This document shows, in pieces, positions 32,614 to 44,842 of a stretch of 64,000 nt of DNA. This stretch comes from Alcaligenaceae bacterium. GTDB lineage: Bacteria > Pseudomonadota > Gammaproteobacteria > Burkholderiales > Burkholderiaceae_B. Made by a program: the position numbers and the translations under genes. Numbering within the stretch: the first letter of the stretch is position 1; each line of letters starts with the position of its first letter. The notes beneath the pieces are model-generated. The model worked only from the letters and a program-made list of their open reading frames with translations. It ran no database searches and was not told where the DNA came from. The stretch lies in the NCBI GenBank assembly GCA_013416485.1, contig JACCEO010000007.1, forward strand, positions 115,303 to 179,302, written 5' to 3'.

Positions 32614-32647
32614 GTAGCGTAGCGTTAATTTATCGCTACGCTACAAT
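32614..32647 (+). promoter_or_regulatory. 11-bp inverted repeat overlapping a possible -10 box
   Basis: Perfect arms GTAGCGTAGCG and CGCTACGCTAC around a nine-base A/T loop, starting 16 bp after the E2 stop. The right arm runs into TACAAT (32642-32647), a fair -10 for the hydrolase gene. No T-run follows. It could be a weak terminator of the dehydrogenase operon or an operator for the next gene. Confidence 0.45.
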
Positions 32648-32673
32648 CAAAGCTCCTTTTCTACGGAGCCCTT

Positions 32674-33621
32674 ATGTCAGATACCACCCTTGCTACAGCT
32701 GGTTCAGAACCCCGTTTGGATTATGTGATGTGTGCGAGTCCCGCAGGTACGCATCGTATGGCCTACTGGGAATGGGGCAACCCTGACAACGACAAAGTCT
32801 TGTTATGTGTGCATGGTTTAACTCGCACAGGCAGGGACTTTGATCTACTGGCACGTAGCCTGTGTAATGAGTACCGGGTGGTATGCCCCGATGTTGTAGG
32901 ACGAGGAAAGTCTGACTGGTTAATACAGTCTTCGGGATACGCAGTCCCTCAGTATGTGGCTGATATGCTCACCCTGATTGCTAGACTCAAGCCTGCTACC
33001 TTGGATTGGGTAGGCACGTCTATGGGGGGCTTAATTGGTTTAGGGCTAGCAGGTGCATTGGCTATGTCAACAGCAATGCGTCCAAATCGAAGAGGTCAAG
33101 GCCTGGCGGTTGATCAAACTTTAACTCTAGGGAAAATGGTGTTAAATGATATAGGCCCAACCCTGAACGTTAGTGGTTTAAGCCGTATTGCTGACTATGT
33201 GGGTGATCACATGCAGTTTGATACCTTTGAAGCGGCAGTGGATTATGTGCGTTCGGTATCCTTAGGGTTTGGCCCACACGACAGGGCTGCTTGGGAAGAC
33301 TTGACCCGATATGTGTTTTTGCCTCAGGGCAAACACTGGGTCAAGCACTATGATTTACGCATCGCTGAACCTATGGCAACACAGACTGCAGAGTTCATTC
33401 ACGCTTCCGAAGCGATTTTATGGGCTGCCTACGAAGGCCTGCAAGCGCCTGTGTTAATTGTTCATGGCCAATTATCTGACCTGCTCACTGAAAGCACAGC
33501 GCAAGAAATGTTGCAGCGTAATCCTTTGGCAAATTTGTATCAAGTGACTGGTGTAGGGCATGCACCTACCTTGCGTACCCCTGAACAAATCGCTGCGATA
33601 CAGCAGTTTTTACGGAGCTAA
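32674..33621 (+). CDS. Alpha/beta-hydrolase fold protein
   Basis: A 315-residue hydrolase. The oxyanion segment is 'LLCVHGLTRTGRDFDLLA' (~47-64), the nucleophile elbow 'WVGTSMGGLIG' (Ser ~112), and the catalytic His is in 'VTGVGHAPTL' near the C-terminus. A cap-like region lies between ~125 and ~245. GGAG precedes ATG 32674. The substrate is unknown. The next gene appears to use a start just after this gene's stop and may depend on translation from here. Confidence 0.88.
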   Translation: MSDTTLATAGSEPRLDYVMCASPAGTHRMAYWEWGNPDNDKVLLCVHGLTRTGRDFDLLARSLCNEYRVVCPDVVGRGKSDWLIQSSGYAVPQYVADMLTLIARLKPATLDWVGTSMGGLIGLGLAGALAMSTAMRPNRRGQGLAVDQTLTLGKMVLNDIGPTLNVSGLSRIADYVGDHMQFDTFEAAVDYVRSVSLGFGPHDRAAWEDLTRYVFLPQGKHWVKHYDLRIAEPMATQTAEFIHASEAILWAAYEGLQAPVLIVHGQLSDLLTESTAQEMLQRNPLANLYQVTGVGHAPTLRTPEQIAAIQQFLRS

Positions 33622-33622
33622 T

Positions 33623-34456
33623 ATTATCAACGTCGACCTACATAGCCACTCAACCGTATCTGATGGAGTTTTGTTGCCCGCCAAAGTGGCGCAGCGCGCA
33701 CATGCCAATGGTGTGCAACTATGGGCACTAACGGACCATGATGAATTGAACGGTCTGGATCAAGCTGAAGCAGCTGCACAAGAGCTGGGCATGGGATTTA
33801 TCCCCGGCATAGAAATCTCTGTGACCTGGTCAGGCCAAACTGTACATGTGGTTGGTTTGAATATTGATCGTCATTATCCGGCGCTAGCAGCAGGTTTGGC
33901 TGATGTAAGGCAAGGTCGAGAAGGGCGGGCACGGCAAATGGCCGACAAGCTGGCTAGCCTAGGTATTGAAGGCGCCTACGAAGGGGCGTTAGCGTATGCA
34001 GCTAATTCAGCAATGGTAAGTCGTACACACTTTGCCCGTTATATTGTGGCTCATGGCTATTGCAACTCTTTGCAAGAAGTCTTTGATCGGTATCTGGGTG
34101 ATGGCAAACCGGGTAATGTCAGGGTGCAATGGTCTAGCTTAGAACACGCTGTAGGGTGGATACTAGGTGCGGGTGGTAGGGCGGTCATTGCCCACCCAGG
34201 ACGTTATAAATACACGGCGATGCAGTTTGATGCCTTATTTGAAAACTTTAAAGACTTAGGTGGCCAAGCCATAGAGGTTGTCACTGGCAGCCATACCGTT
34301 AGCCAATATGAAGAGTACGCCAAGGTAGCAAAGCGTTATGGTTTTATGGCATCTTGTGGGTCTGATTTTCACAGCCCCACCGAAGCCAGGTTGGACTTAG
34401 GGAAATTGCCGCCTTTACCCAGCGGCCTAACCCCTGTTTGGCATGATTGGGTGTAG
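33623..34456 (+). CDS. PHP-domain phosphoesterase (RNase AM/YciV-like), apparent ATT start
   Basis: About 277 residues of a PHP-domain phosphoesterase. Metal-binding motifs are 'VDLHSHSTVSDG' at the N-terminus, 'ALTDHDELNGL', 'GIEISVTWSG' and 'ASCGSDFHSPTEARLDLG' at the end. Homologues (YciV/TrpH) are 5'-3' exonucleases on RNA or 3',5'-bisnucleotides. No ATG, GTG or TTG lies near the expected N-terminus; a GGAG at 33614-33617 sits five bases before ATT 33623 and eight before ATC 33626. The only upstream ATG in this frame, 33560, would add 21 residues read out of frame inside the hydrolase gene. I favour the ATT start, but it is unproven. Confidence 0.85.
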   Translation: MINVDLHSHSTVSDGVLLPAKVAQRAHANGVQLWALTDHDELNGLDQAEAAAQELGMGFIPGIEISVTWSGQTVHVVGLNIDRHYPALAAGLADVRQGREGRARQMADKLASLGIEGAYEGALAYAANSAMVSRTHFARYIVAHGYCNSLQEVFDRYLGDGKPGNVRVQWSSLEHAVGWILGAGGRAVIAHPGRYKYTAMQFDALFENFKDLGGQAIEVVTGSHTVSQYEEYAKVAKRYGFMASCGSDFHSPTEARLDLGKLPPLPSGLTPVWHDWV

Positions 34457-34465
34457 GTTATTACT

Positions 34466-35017
34466 ATGAGCAAAGCATTTGTAAAAGAAACCGACCATGA
34501 CGATGACGAGGATTTGGTCCCGGCTGCCTTGGCCTTACCGCCTGGCACTAAAAACTACATTACCACTAACGGTTATCAACAGTTGCGTGCCGAGCTCGCT
34601 CATTTACTAACTAAAGAGCGTCCTGAAGTCGTTCAAATCGTATCCTGGGCGGCGTCCAATGGTGATCGCTCTGAAAATGGCGACTACATCTATGGCAAGA
34701 AACGTTTGCGGGAAATTGATCGCCGTATGCGTTTTTTAACTAAACGTTTGGAAATTGCTGAAGTCGTGGATCCGGCAACTCAGCCAAATCGCGACCAGGT
34801 GTTTTTCGGCGCTACGGTAGTCTATTCAAATAAGGTCGGCGAAGAGTTCCGCGTCACCATTGTTGGCGTTGACGAAGCCGAACCTTTAGAAGGGAAAATC
34901 AGTTGGGTTTCGCCAGTTGCTAGGGCATTGATCAAGGCTAGGGAAGGCGATACCATCACCTTACGCACCCCCGCTGGCATAGACGAATTAGACGTTCTGG
35001 AAGTCATTTATCCTTAA
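34466..35017 (+). CDS. greB: Transcription elongation factor GreB
   Basis: A 183-residue GreA/GreB factor that stimulates transcript cleavage by backtracked RNA polymerase. The N-terminal coiled coil carries the acidic tip 'NGDRSENGDYIYGKKRL', and the C-terminal FKBP-like domain ends 'DELDVLEVIYP'. The 'DYIYGKKRLREIDRRMRFL' form is GreB rather than GreA. An acidic N-terminal extension of ~25 residues ('DHDDDEDL') precedes the domain. It follows the PHP gene by nine bases. Confidence 0.95.
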   Translation: MSKAFVKETDHDDDEDLVPAALALPPGTKNYITTNGYQQLRAELAHLLTKERPEVVQIVSWAASNGDRSENGDYIYGKKRLREIDRRMRFLTKRLEIAEVVDPATQPNRDQVFFGATVVYSNKVGEEFRVTIVGVDEAEPLEGKISWVSPVARALIKAREGDTITLRTPAGIDELDVLEVIYP

Positions 35018-35084
35018 GGGCATTCCTTAATACAGGTATGCGGCTAAAATAGGGGTATTCCCTTCATTTTGCCTGCATCGTATC

Positions 35085-38000
35085 GTGAACTCCATATTGT
35101 ATTTTTCCGGCTCGCCGGTACTTTCATCTTTTCGCCGTGAACGCTTATTGCAGCGTTTTTCTGAGCTTGATCTACCAGTGGCCGATATCACGGCACATTA
35201 CGAACATTATGTCTGGTTAAGCGCGGAACTTGTTCCCGCTGATCACCAAAAGCTATCCCAGCTACTGACCTATGGCGATTCCATTCAGGCAATACCTGAC
35301 GCGCAAAAAGCCTTGGTGTTACGTATATTTCCACGCTTTGGCACTGTATCCCCGTGGGCCAGTAAGGCCACTGACATCGCGCATAACTGTGGTCTGCAAA
35401 GTGTGCGCCGCATAGAGCGCGGCATACATTACGCTATTACGCCCACGCGTGGGTTGCTGGGTGCTAAGTCATTTACACCCGAGCAGTTGTCTGCCATTGC
35501 CAACTGCTTGCATGATCGCATGACTGACACGGTTGTGGATACCAGCTTTGACGGCGCAGCCTTGTTTGCTTCTTTACCTGGCAAGCCCATAGAAACCATA
35601 GATATTCTGGCTCAAGGACAGTTAGCTCTGGAAATTGCTAACCGGCAATTGGGTTTGGCGTTGTCGGAAGACGAAATCGAATACTTGGATGTGGCGTTCC
35701 GTCAGTTGGGGCGCAACCCCACAGATGTCGAACTGATGATGTTTGCACAGGCCAATAGTGAACACTGTCGCCATAAAATCTTTAATGCTCAGTGGGTCAT
35801 TGATGGTGTCGCCCAAGACAACACTCTATTTGGCATGATACGGGCTACGCACGCTGCGCAGCCTGAAGGCACAATTGTGGCGTACTCAGACAATGCTGCT
35901 GTTATGGCCGGTGGCCCAGCAATCTTGTTCCATGCTGGCGAAGACCCTGATGTCTCGGAATATCAGCATTACGACACCGTAGTCCATACCTTGATGAAGG
36001 TCGAGACACATAACCACCCAACCGCGATAGCGCCATACCCTGGTGCAGGCACTGGTGCCGGCGGTGAAATCCGCGATGAAGGCGCCACTGGGCGTGGTTC
36101 CAAGCCTAAAGCCGGCCTGACCGGGTTTACAGTGTCTAATTTACGTTTTAAAGACGCAATCGAACCCTGGGAAACTCAGGACTATGGGGCACCAGATCGT
36201 ATCGCTAGTCCTTTGGATATCATGCTGGAAGGCCCCATAGGTGGTGCCGCTTTTAATAATGAATTTGGTCGCCCTAACTTATTGGGCTATTTCCGTACCT
36301 ACGAACAATCGGTAGACAGTACCCGTTGGGGCTATCACAAGCCCATCATGATTGCCGGCGGTTTGGGCTCTATCGATGCTCGCTTAACCCATAAAGATCC
36401 GATTCCCCCCGGAGCCCTGTTAATACAGTTAGGTGGTCCGGGCATGCGTATCGGCATGGGTGGCGGTGCGGCATCCAGCATGAGCGTGGGTGCCAACACT
36501 GCTGAATTGGACTTCGATTCCGTACAACGCGGCAACCCCGAACTGGAACGTCGTGCTCAGGAAGTCATAGACCGTTGTTGGCAGCAGGGCGACAACAACC
36601 CCATTATTGCTATCCATGATGTGGGTGCAGGGGGGTTGTCCAATGCATTTCCTGAACTGGTCAACGATGCTGGCCGTGGGGCTATCTTCGAATTACAGCA
36701 GGTGCACCTGGAAGAGTCTGGCTTGTCGCCTGCAGAAATCTGGAGTAATGAATCCCAGGAACGCTATGTATTGGCCATATTGCCTAGCAACTTGGATCAT
36801 TTTGATCGTATCGCCAAACGCGAACGCTGCCCTTATGCTGTAGTGGGTGTTGCTACTGAAGAGCGCCAATTGCGTGTTACTTACGGTGAGGGTTTGCCAG
36901 GTGTATCTGACACCATTACTCCCTTGGCCGATGGCACGATACGGCCCGTCGATGTGCCTATCGAAGTCATACTGGATAAACCGCCGCGGATGCTGCGTGA
37001 CGTACAGCGTCAAGCTAGCCAGGGTACAGACCTGGATCTGACCGTTATTCCTTTGGCTGAAGCCATTAATCGTGTGTTGCGCCATCCTACCGTGGCGAAC
37101 AAAACCTTTTTGATCACCATAGGTGACCGCAGCGTCGGTGGTTTGAATAGCCGCGACCAAATGGTGGGACCTTGGCAAGTACCTGTTGCCGATTGCGCTG
37201 TTACCTTGGCGGATCGTGAAGGTGTACGTGGCGAAGCGATGGCTATGGGCGAACGTACCCCCTTGGCCATCCTGGATGCACCCGCATCAGGCCGTATGGC
37301 TGTGGCTGAAGCCCTGACCAACTTGGTGGCTGCCGACGTAGCCAGCCTGAAAGACATCAAACTGTCAGCCAACTGGATGGCGGCTTGTGGTGTAAATGGT
37401 CAAGATGCGGCGTTGTATGACACGGTATCGGCAGTCAGTGATTGGTGTCAGCAGCTCGACCTTTCTATACCCGTAGGTAAAGATTCGCTATCTATGCGTA
37501 CGGTATGGGATAGCAACGGCCAGGACCGCGAGGTACGTTCCCCTGTATCGTTGGTGGTGACGGCCTTTGCGCCGGTTACCGATGTCAGAGCAACCCTGAC
37601 CCCGCAATTGCGCACTGACGTAGGCGAAACCTGCTTAATTCTTATCGACTTGGGCCTTGGCCAACAAAGGTTGGGCGGTTCTGTGCTGGCACAAACCTTT
37701 AACCATGTAGGGCAACAGGCCCCCGACATCACCGATGCAGCCGCTTTGCGCAGCTACTTCCGTGTAATACGCGAACTGGCTGCCACTGGCCAGGTCCTGG
37801 CTTACCATGATCGTTCTGACGGCGGCTTATTGGCAACTGTGTGCGAAATGGCTTTCGCCGGGCACGTTGGTGTTTCCATGAATTTGGATATGCTGACTAT
37901 AGATGCCCAGACATCTGACTGGGGCGACTATAAAATACGCGCCGATCAAGTGGCTGTACAGCGCGACGAAGCTACCTTGAAAGCACTCTTCACCGAAGAG

Positions 38001-39140
38001 GTTGGTGGCGTCATACAAGTGCGTCGTGATCAACGCGATGCTGTATTGCAACATTTGCGTGCAGCAGGCTTGTCGGCACACGCACATGTCATAGGTAGCT
38101 TGAATACCAAAGATGAAATCCAAGTATTCCGTGATGGTTTATGCATTTATCAACAGCCTAGGGCCGAGTTAGGGCAGCAATGGAGCGAAGTTAGCCGTCG
38201 CATTATGGCGCTACGTGATAACCCCGCTTGTGCCCAGGCAGAATTCGATCTTTGGCAAGATACCAGCGATCCAGGCTTCCAGCCTAAGGTTGCCTTTAAT
38301 CCTCAGGAAGACATTGCTGCACCCTACATTGCTAAAGGTGCGCGTCCTGCAGTAGCAATTTTGCGTGAGCAGGGCTGTAACAGTCATGTGGAAATGGCTT
38401 GGGCTTTTGATAAAGCAGGCTTCCAGACCCTAGATGTTCATATGACCGATCTGTTGTCTGGTCGTACCAAGCTGGACGATGTACACGGTTTGGTAATGGT
38501 AGGTGGCTTTAGTTATGGCGATGTACTGGGCGCTGGTGAAGGCTGGGCTCGTAGCATACGTTATAACGCCATGCTAGCTGACCAGTTTGCTGACTACTTT
38601 GCCCGTTCCGATAGCTTTGCTTTAGGCGTATGCAATGGCTGTCAAATGATGGCGGCATTGGCCAGCATGATACCGGGGGCCCAACATTGGCCACGCTTCA
38701 CACGTAATCAATCGGAAAAATACGAAGCGCGCCTGTCTATGGTGGAAATTACCGATTCCCCATCATTGTTCTTGCAGGGTATGGCTGGTACACATTTACC
38801 TGTGGCTGTGGCTCACGGTGAAGGCTATGCTAATTTCAGCCAGCAAGGTGATAAGGCTCGGGTACTAAGCAGCTTGCGCTACATCGATAACCAAGGTCAG
38901 GCGACCCAGCAGTACCCGTACAACCCTAATGGTAGTCCTGAAGGCATAGCGGGCGTTACCACCTCTGATGGACGTTTCACTATCATGATGCCGCACCCAG
39001 AGCGGGTAACGCGTAATGTCATGATGTCTTGGGCACCCGAACAATGGGGGCCTGCAGACCAAGGTGGTGCTAACAGCGAAAACGGTGGCTATAGCCCCTG
39101 GATGCGTATGTTCCGTAATGCACGAGTGCAAATGGGTTAA
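35085..39140 (+). CDS. purL: Phosphoribosylformylglycinamidine synthase (single-chain)
   Basis: A 1351-residue large-type PurL converting FGAR to FGAM in purine synthesis, with glutamine as nitrogen donor. It has the N-terminal PurS-like domain (~1-150), linker, two AIRS-like ATP domains ('[20 protein letters not shown]', '[17 protein letters not shown]', '[17 protein letters not shown]') and a C-terminal class I glutamine amidotransferase ('[13 protein letters not shown]' with the nucleophile Cys, and '[10 protein letters not shown]'). The length matches proteobacterial PurL (~1300). The start is GTG 35085. guaB and guaA nearby complete a purine-gene neighbourhood. Confidence 0.97.
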   Translation: MNSILYFSGSPVLSSFRRERLLQRFSELDLPVADITAHYEHYVWLSAELVPADHQKLSQLLTYGDSIQAIPDAQKALVLRIFPRFGTVSPWASKATDIAHNCGLQSVRRIERGIHYAITPTRGLLGAKSFTPEQLSAIANCLHDRMTDTVVDTSFDGAALFASLPGKPIETIDILAQGQLALEIANRQLGLALSEDEIEYLDVAFRQLGRNPTDVELMMFAQANSEHCRHKIFNAQWVIDGVAQDNTLFGMIRATHAAQPEGTIVAYSDNAAVMAGGPAILFHAGEDPDVSEYQHYDTVVHTLMKVETHNHPTAIAPYPGAGTGAGGEIRDEGATGRGSKPKAGLTGFTVSNLRFKDAIEPWETQDYGAPDRIASPLDIMLEGPIGGAAFNNEFGRPNLLGYFRTYEQSVDSTRWGYHKPIMIAGGLGSIDARLTHKDPIPPGALLIQLGGPGMRIGMGGGAASSMSVGANTAELDFDSVQRGNPELERRAQEVIDRCWQQGDNNPIIAIHDVGAGGLSNAFPELVNDAGRGAIFELQQVHLEESGLSPAEIWSNESQERYVLAILPSNLDHFDRIAKRERCPYAVVGVATEERQLRVTYGEGLPGVSDTITPLADGTIRPVDVPIEVILDKPPRMLRDVQRQASQGTDLDLTVIPLAEAINRVLRHPTVANKTFLITIGDRSVGGLNSRDQMVGPWQVPVADCAVTLADREGVRGEAMAMGERTPLAILDAPASGRMAVAEALTNLVAADVASLKDIKLSANWMAACGVNGQDAALYDTVSAVSDWCQQLDLSIPVGKDSLSMRTVWDSNGQDREVRSPVSLVVTAFAPVTDVRATLTPQLRTDVGETCLILIDLGLGQQRLGGSVLAQTFNHVGQQAPDITDAAALRSYFRVIRELAATGQVLAYHDRSDGGLLATVCEMAFAGHVGVSMNLDMLTIDAQTSDWGDYKIRADQVAVQRDEATLKALFTEEVGGVIQVRRDQRDAVLQHLRAAGLSAHAHVIGSLNTKDEIQVFRDGLCIYQQPRAELGQQWSEVSRRIMALRDNPACAQAEFDLWQDTSDPGFQPKVAFNPQEDIAAPYIAKGARPAVAILREQGCNSHVEMAWAFDKAGFQTLDVHMTDLLSGRTKLDDVHGLVMVGGFSYGDVLGAGEGWARSIRYNAMLADQFADYFARSDSFALGVCNGCQMMAALASMIPGAQHWPRFTRNQSEKYEARLSMVEITDSPSLFLQGMAGTHLPVAVAHGEGYANFSQQGDKARVLSSLRYIDNQGQATQQYPYNPNGSPEGIAGVTTSDGRFTIMMPHPERVTRNVMMSWAPEQWGPADQGGANSENGGYSPWMRMFRNARVQMG

Positions 39141-39175
39141 GCAGCCTATATAACAGCCACTTGTGGCAAAAAAAC

Positions 39176-39214
39176 AAGGGTGAATTTGCGTTTAACGTAA
39201 GTTCGCCCTTTTTT
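39176..39214 (+). terminator. Rho-independent terminator after purL
   Basis: Arms AAGGGTGAA and TTCGCCCTT (one G-T pair) with further pairing inside, followed by TTTT. It lies 36 bp after the purL stop and just before the guaB promoter region. Confidence 0.88.
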
Positions 39215-39239
39215 ACAAGAAAAAACCGACAGATAGGCG

Positions 39240-39245
39240 TATAAT
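39240..39245 (+). promoter_or_regulatory. Putative guaB -10 box (TATAAT)
   Basis: A perfect TATAAT lies 23 bp before the guaB ATG and after the purL terminator. The -35 region is A-rich and has no good match, so the promoter call rests on the -10 and its placement. Confidence 0.5.
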
Positions 39246-39265
39246 TTTGCTTTGCACGGAGTTAG

Positions 39266-40729
<1,464 letters not shown>

Positions 40730-40768
40730 ATACACTTTAGTTTGAACCGGTAGCATATGCGCTGCTTA

Positions 40769-40809
40769 GAACCCGCAAAGACTAAACGTTTTTGCGGGTT
40801 CGATTTTTT
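40769..40809 (+). terminator. Rho-independent terminator after guaB
   Basis: A perfect 11-bp stem GAACCCGCAAA / TTTGCGGGTTC followed by a T-run (40804-40809). The hydrolase gene on the other strand ends ten bases beyond, so the hairpin may serve both. Confidence 0.93.
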
Positions 40810-40818
40810 ATGTATGGC

Positions 40819-41550
40819 TTAACGCACTAAACGGTGTAGCAACGCACTGACCTTGTCTGGGTTGGTCATGATGGCGACGTGGCTATCTGCTAGCTCTTCC
40901 CAGGTCCATGAGGCTTGTTTTTTGGCCCAGTTAGCAGACCCTTGTACCGCTTTGAAGACCGGTTCTACACAATGCACATAGGTGCAAGGCAAACCGTTGC
41001 CTATGGGATACTGTAATTGCAAGCTGCTTTCATAAACGCCCAAGGGTTGTGGGGTTAGTCTGGTTTCCACAAAGGCGATATCATTAGCCTCAGTAAAGCC
41101 TAAGTTTTGGGGCTTGGGCGGCATTAAAGCAGGTATAGGCAATGCTTTGGCGGCTTCCTTTAGGTTGGCTGCGATCTGGTCGGGTAGGGTATCCAAGACG
41201 GTAACTCCGCTTTCCAACAGGAATGCATCCAGATACACTAATTGCTGTATACGTTCGGGCATAAGGTCGGCTACACCAGTAATGGCCAGTCCCCCAAAAC
41301 TATGACCTACTAGTATGACTTGTTGTAGGTCTTCGTAAAGCAGCACATTGGCAATATCCTGAACAAAGGTGTTCAAGGTGATGTCAGTATTTAGCAAGTG
41401 CTTGCGTTCACCCACACCAGTTTGTGTGGGCGTATAAACCTGATGGCCTAAAGCACGTAAGCGCTGTGCAACACGTGCCCAGCACCAACCGCCGTGCCAA
41501 GCACCATGTACCAATACAAAAACTGCCGGAGTAGAAGTTGTCGTTGACAT
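40819..41550 (-). CDS. Alpha/beta hydrolase, esterase-like
   Basis: A 243-residue hydrolase. 'FVLVHGAWHGGWCWARVA' is the oxyanion loop, 'VILVGHSFGGLAITGVAD' the nucleophile elbow (Ser ~85), and 'DSHVAIMTNPD' holds the catalytic His. The family resembles plant-type methyl-ester/hydroxynitrile esterases and their bacterial relatives. ATG 41550 was chosen; the further in-frame start at 41574 adds eight residues. It sits between guaB and guaA on the opposite strand. Confidence 0.87.
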   Translation of the reverse strand: MSTTTSTPAVFVLVHGAWHGGWCWARVAQRLRALGHQVYTPTQTGVGERKHLLNTDITLNTFVQDIANVLLYEDLQQVILVGHSFGGLAITGVADLMPERIQQLVYLDAFLLESGVTVLDTLPDQIAANLKEAAKALPIPALMPPKPQNLGFTEANDIAFVETRLTPQPLGVYESSLQLQYPIGNGLPCTYVHCVEPVFKAVQGSANWAKKQASWTWEELADSHVAIMTNPDKVSALLHRLVR

Positions 41551-41672
41551 AGAGTTAAACCCGTAAAAACACACCGATGTTGTAAATGATGCAGTTTAAC
41601 TGCCCCTATTGCCTGCGTAAATGCAGGCAATACGTTACATTACTACCTTGAATTTCTTTTTTCTTTTAAGCC

Positions 41673-43259
41673 ATGCACCAGCGTATCCTTATTCTTGATT
41701 ACGGTTCACAAGTCACTCAACTAATTGCCCGCCGCGTACGCGAAGCTGGTGTGTTTTGTGAGATTCATCCCGGTGATGTCAGTGATGACTTCATTCGTGA
41801 ACAGCAAGGCTTAAAAGGCATTATATTGTCTGGTAGCCATGCTTCGGCCTACGCAGAGGACTCCCTGAAGGTCCCACCTCAGGTATTTGCAGCGGGCGTG
41901 CCTGTATTGGGTATATGTTATGGCATGCAGGCTATGGCCATGCAGCTAGGTGGTAAGGTGGCGTGGTCAGATCAACGTGAATTCGGCTACGCCGAAGTGC
42001 GTGCACGTGGCCACACCCGTTTACTGGACGGCGTGCAGGACTTCAGCACTGACGAAGGTCATGGCATGCTTAAAGTCTGGATGAGCCACGGAGATAACGT
42101 CACCGAAATGCCGCCTGGCTTTAAATTAATGGCTTCTACAGCATCCTGCCCTATTGCAGGTATGGCGGACGAAGAACGTGGTTTTTACGCAGTGCAGTTC
42201 CACCCCGAGGTTACCCACACCACCCAAGGGCTGGCGATACTGACCCGTTTCGTTAAAGACATCTGTCAGTGTGACGCCGACTGGAATATGCCTGATTACG
42301 TCGCTGAAGCCGTTGCTAGCATACGCCAGCAGGTAGGTAGCGACGATGTCATTCTAGGTCTGTCAGGCGGGGTGGACTCATCGGTTGCCGCTGCATTAAT
42401 CCATAAAGCAATAGGTAAGCAATTAACTTGCGTGTTTGTCGATCACGGCTTATTGCGGCTAGACGAAGGCAAGCAGGTCATGGAAACGATGGGCAGCCAC
42501 TTTGGCATGAACATTATTCATGTGGATGCCAGTGCGCAGTTTATGGGCAAGCTAGCCGGTGTCACCGATCCTGAAGCCAAGCGGAAAATTATTGGTAAGG
42601 AATTCGTTGAAGTCTTTCAAGCCGAAGCCGCTAAACTGCCCAACGCCCGTTGGTTGGCACAAGGCACTATTTACCCTGATGTTATAGAGTCAGCCAACGC
42701 GAAATCGGGTAAAGCCGTTGCCATTAAATCCCATCATAATGTGGGCGGTTTGCCAGAAACGCTTAATTTAAAATTGCTGGAACCCCTGCGCGAACTTTTC
42801 AAAGATGAAGTTCGTAAACTGGGCGTTGCTTTGGGCTTGCCAGCACCTATGGTGTATCGTCATCCCTTTCCTGGCCCTGGCCTAGGTGTACGTATTTTGG
42901 GTGAAGTGAAACACGAATACGCTGATCTACTACGCCGCGCCGACGCTATCTTCATCGAAGAACTGCGAAATACCCAAGATGCTGTTACTGGTCAAAGCTG
43001 GTATGACCTGACATCGCAAGCTTTTGCCGTTTTCTTACCGGTAAAGTCAGTAGGCGTTATGGGCGATGGTCGCACGTACGAATATGTCGTGGCTTTGCGT
43101 GCGGTACAAACATCTGACTTCATGACTGCCGACTGGGCACCTTTGCCTTATCCTTTGTTGGCTAAGGTGTCAGGGCGCATTATTAATGAAGTTCGCGGTA
43201 TCAACCGCGTGGTTTATGATGTTTCCAGCAAGCCGCCTGCAACTATAGAGTGGGAATGA
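41673..43259 (+). CDS. guaA: GMP synthase (glutamine-hydrolysing)
   Basis: A 528-residue enzyme converting XMP to GMP. The glutamine amidotransferase domain has '[15 protein letters not shown]' (active Cys) and '[10 protein letters not shown]'; the ATP-pyrophosphatase P-loop is '[14 protein letters not shown]', and the dimerisation domain ends with the highly conserved '...PPATIEWE' C-terminus. The reading frame is intact to the stop, as expected when an element integrates at the guaA 3' end and restores it. The island integrase starts 330 bp downstream. Confidence 0.97.
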   Translation: MHQRILILDYGSQVTQLIARRVREAGVFCEIHPGDVSDDFIREQQGLKGIILSGSHASAYAEDSLKVPPQVFAAGVPVLGICYGMQAMAMQLGGKVAWSDQREFGYAEVRARGHTRLLDGVQDFSTDEGHGMLKVWMSHGDNVTEMPPGFKLMASTASCPIAGMADEERGFYAVQFHPEVTHTTQGLAILTRFVKDICQCDADWNMPDYVAEAVASIRQQVGSDDVILGLSGGVDSSVAAALIHKAIGKQLTCVFVDHGLLRLDEGKQVMETMGSHFGMNIIHVDASAQFMGKLAGVTDPEAKRKIIGKEFVEVFQAEAAKLPNARWLAQGTIYPDVIESANAKSGKAVAIKSHHNVGGLPETLNLKLLEPLRELFKDEVRKLGVALGLPAPMVYRHPFPGPGLGVRILGEVKHEYADLLRRADAIFIEELRNTQDAVTGQSWYDLTSQAFAVFLPVKSVGVMGDGRTYEYVVALRAVQTSDFMTADWAPLPYPLLAKVSGRIINEVRGINRVVYDVSSKPPATIEWE

Positions 43260-43301
43260 TTTGCTGCCTGGCAGCATAGGGCGGTAACAGGCATTAAAAC
43301 G

Positions 43302-43337
43302 ACGGAGAGCCAGCATTTATGCGGTTCTCCGTTTTTT
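43302..43337 (+). terminator. Rho-independent terminator after guaA
   Basis: Arms ACGGAGA and TCTCCGT, with possible GCC/GGT inner pairing, followed by a six-base T run. It ends guaA transcription before the island repeats. Confidence 0.85.
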
Positions 43338-43380
43338 CGTGTGGCGTTGTCGGGCAGTACTAAGCAGCGCCAAGCAGGTA

Positions 43381-43565
43381 TTCGGGATGGTATTAATGAG
43401 GGCATTGGCTGTGCGCTATGATGGCGGCGAGCCCAATACCATCCATTGATAATCTTGTTCGGGATGGTATTGGAATACCCTATCTTATTGATATTAATAA
43501 GGTATTTGAAAATAAATAGCTTAGTGGAAAGATGGTATTGAGGTCGTAATGCAATACCATCCTCG
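43381..43565. repeat. Cluster of five GGATGGTATTG repeats near the integrase (arm sites?)
   Basis: Within the 329-bp gap between guaA and the integrase, the core GATGGTATT recurs on + at 43384-43394, 43461-43471 and 43531-43540, and on - at 43433-43444 and 43552-43561. The first and third share TTCGGGATGGTATT; the fourth and fifth form an inverted repeat 11 bp apart. Short direct and inverted repeats in front of a tyrosine integrase are typical of arm-type integrase or excisionase binding sites. The crossover site itself was not located. Apart from this and the guaA terminator, I see nothing else in the gap. Confidence 0.6.
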
Positions 43566-43588
43566 CGGTTTTTATAACCGGTAAGTTA

Positions 43589-44812
43589 TTGATTTTACAA
43601 AGGAATGCTGTATTAACCGATACCATGCTTCGCAATACTAAGCCGCGCGATAAACAGTACAAGCTTGCCGACCGTGACGGTTTGTACGTTGCGGTCAGCG
43701 TAACGGGCACGATTTCATTTCGCTATAACTACCGATTAAATAGCCGCAGCGAAACACTGACCTTCGGGCGGTATGGAGCTGATGGTATTACGCTTGCCGA
43801 AGCGCGAAGCATGCTCCAAGAAGCTAAGAAAAAGATAGCAGCAGGCCAATCACCCGCACAGGATAAAGCCCGTAGCAAAGGTAAGTTACGGGCTGAAAAA
43901 AGATTTGGTGTCTGGGCGCAAGAGTACTTACGTGGCCACGAGATGGCCGAGTCTACCCGGGATATGCGCCGATCCGTGTATGTGCGCGACCTCAAACCTT
44001 TTTTTGCCAATCGACTTCTGCACGAGATTACCGAAGAGGATGTGCGTGGTCGTGCAAATATCATCGTCGAACGTGGTGCTCCAGCTACCGCTGTGATGGC
44101 CAGAGAGATCGTCATGATGATCTATCGGTGGGCAGGGGCGCGTGGCTACAAAGGTGAAAATCCGGCAGCGGGTATACCGCCCACTTCAATTGCTCGATTC
44201 AAAGCTCGCGATCGGTCACTTGGCCCAGATGAGATCGGCTTGCTTTACAGCTATTTGGATCGTGTCGGCACCAGCCCGGTGATTCGCTTGGGCCTGCGGT
44301 TGTTGCTGCTTACGATGGTGCGCAAGTCCGAGCTAATCGAAGCGACCTGGGATGAAGTGAATTTCACGGATGCGGTGTGGAGCATTCCTGCAGCAAGAAT
44401 GAAACGGCGCAATCCGCATAACGTGTATTTAAGTACCCAGGTTCTGGATATTTTCACCGCATTACAGGTATGTGCCGGGGGATCGCGGTGGGTTCTACCA
44501 GGGCGTTACGACACGGAGATCTGCATGAGCAAGGCTACGTTCAATCAAGTGACCAAGCTTATATGGACTGCAGCGCAGACTGATAAAAAACATCTGCCGC
44601 AATTTTCGCCACATGATTTCCGGCGAACGGCCAGTACTTTACTGCACGAGGCAGGCTACAACTCGGATTGGGTTGAAAAATGTCTTGCCCATGAGCAAAA
44701 GGGCGTGCGTGGCATCTACAACCGAGCTGAGTATGCAGAAGGGCGGCGGACCATGTTGCAGGACTGGGCAAACATGATAGACGGGTGGACAAAGGAAAGG
44801 CCAAGCGCCTAA
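43589..44812 (+). CDS. Tyrosine-type site-specific integrase (P4-like, DUF4102)
   Basis: About 395-407 residues. The N-terminal DUF4102 arm-binding domain is clear ('DTMLRNTKPRDKQYKLAD', 'GADGITLAEAR'); the catalytic domain has Arg in 'LTMVRKSELIEATWDEV', the 'HDFRRT' box and the nucleophile Tyr in 'HEQKGVRGIYNRAEY'. The start is unclear: TTG 43589 keeps the usual 'LTDT' N-terminus, ATG 43625 loses it. The protein should integrate and excise the island at guaA. It converges on an AlpA-type gene. Confidence 0.92.
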   Translation: MILQRNAVLTDTMLRNTKPRDKQYKLADRDGLYVAVSVTGTISFRYNYRLNSRSETLTFGRYGADGITLAEARSMLQEAKKKIAAGQSPAQDKARSKGKLRAEKRFGVWAQEYLRGHEMAESTRDMRRSVYVRDLKPFFANRLLHEITEEDVRGRANIIVERGAPATAVMAREIVMMIYRWAGARGYKGENPAAGIPPTSIARFKARDRSLGPDEIGLLYSYLDRVGTSPVIRLGLRLLLLTMVRKSELIEATWDEVNFTDAVWSIPAARMKRRNPHNVYLSTQVLDIFTALQVCAGGSRWVLPGRYDTEICMSKATFNQVTKLIWTAAQTDKKHLPQFSPHDFRRTASTLLHEAGYNSDWVEKCLAHEQKGVRGIYNRAEYAEGRRTMLQDWANMIDGWTKERPSA

Positions 44813-44842
44813 GCGGTTGGCTTTCATACCTTCGCGCTGCGG

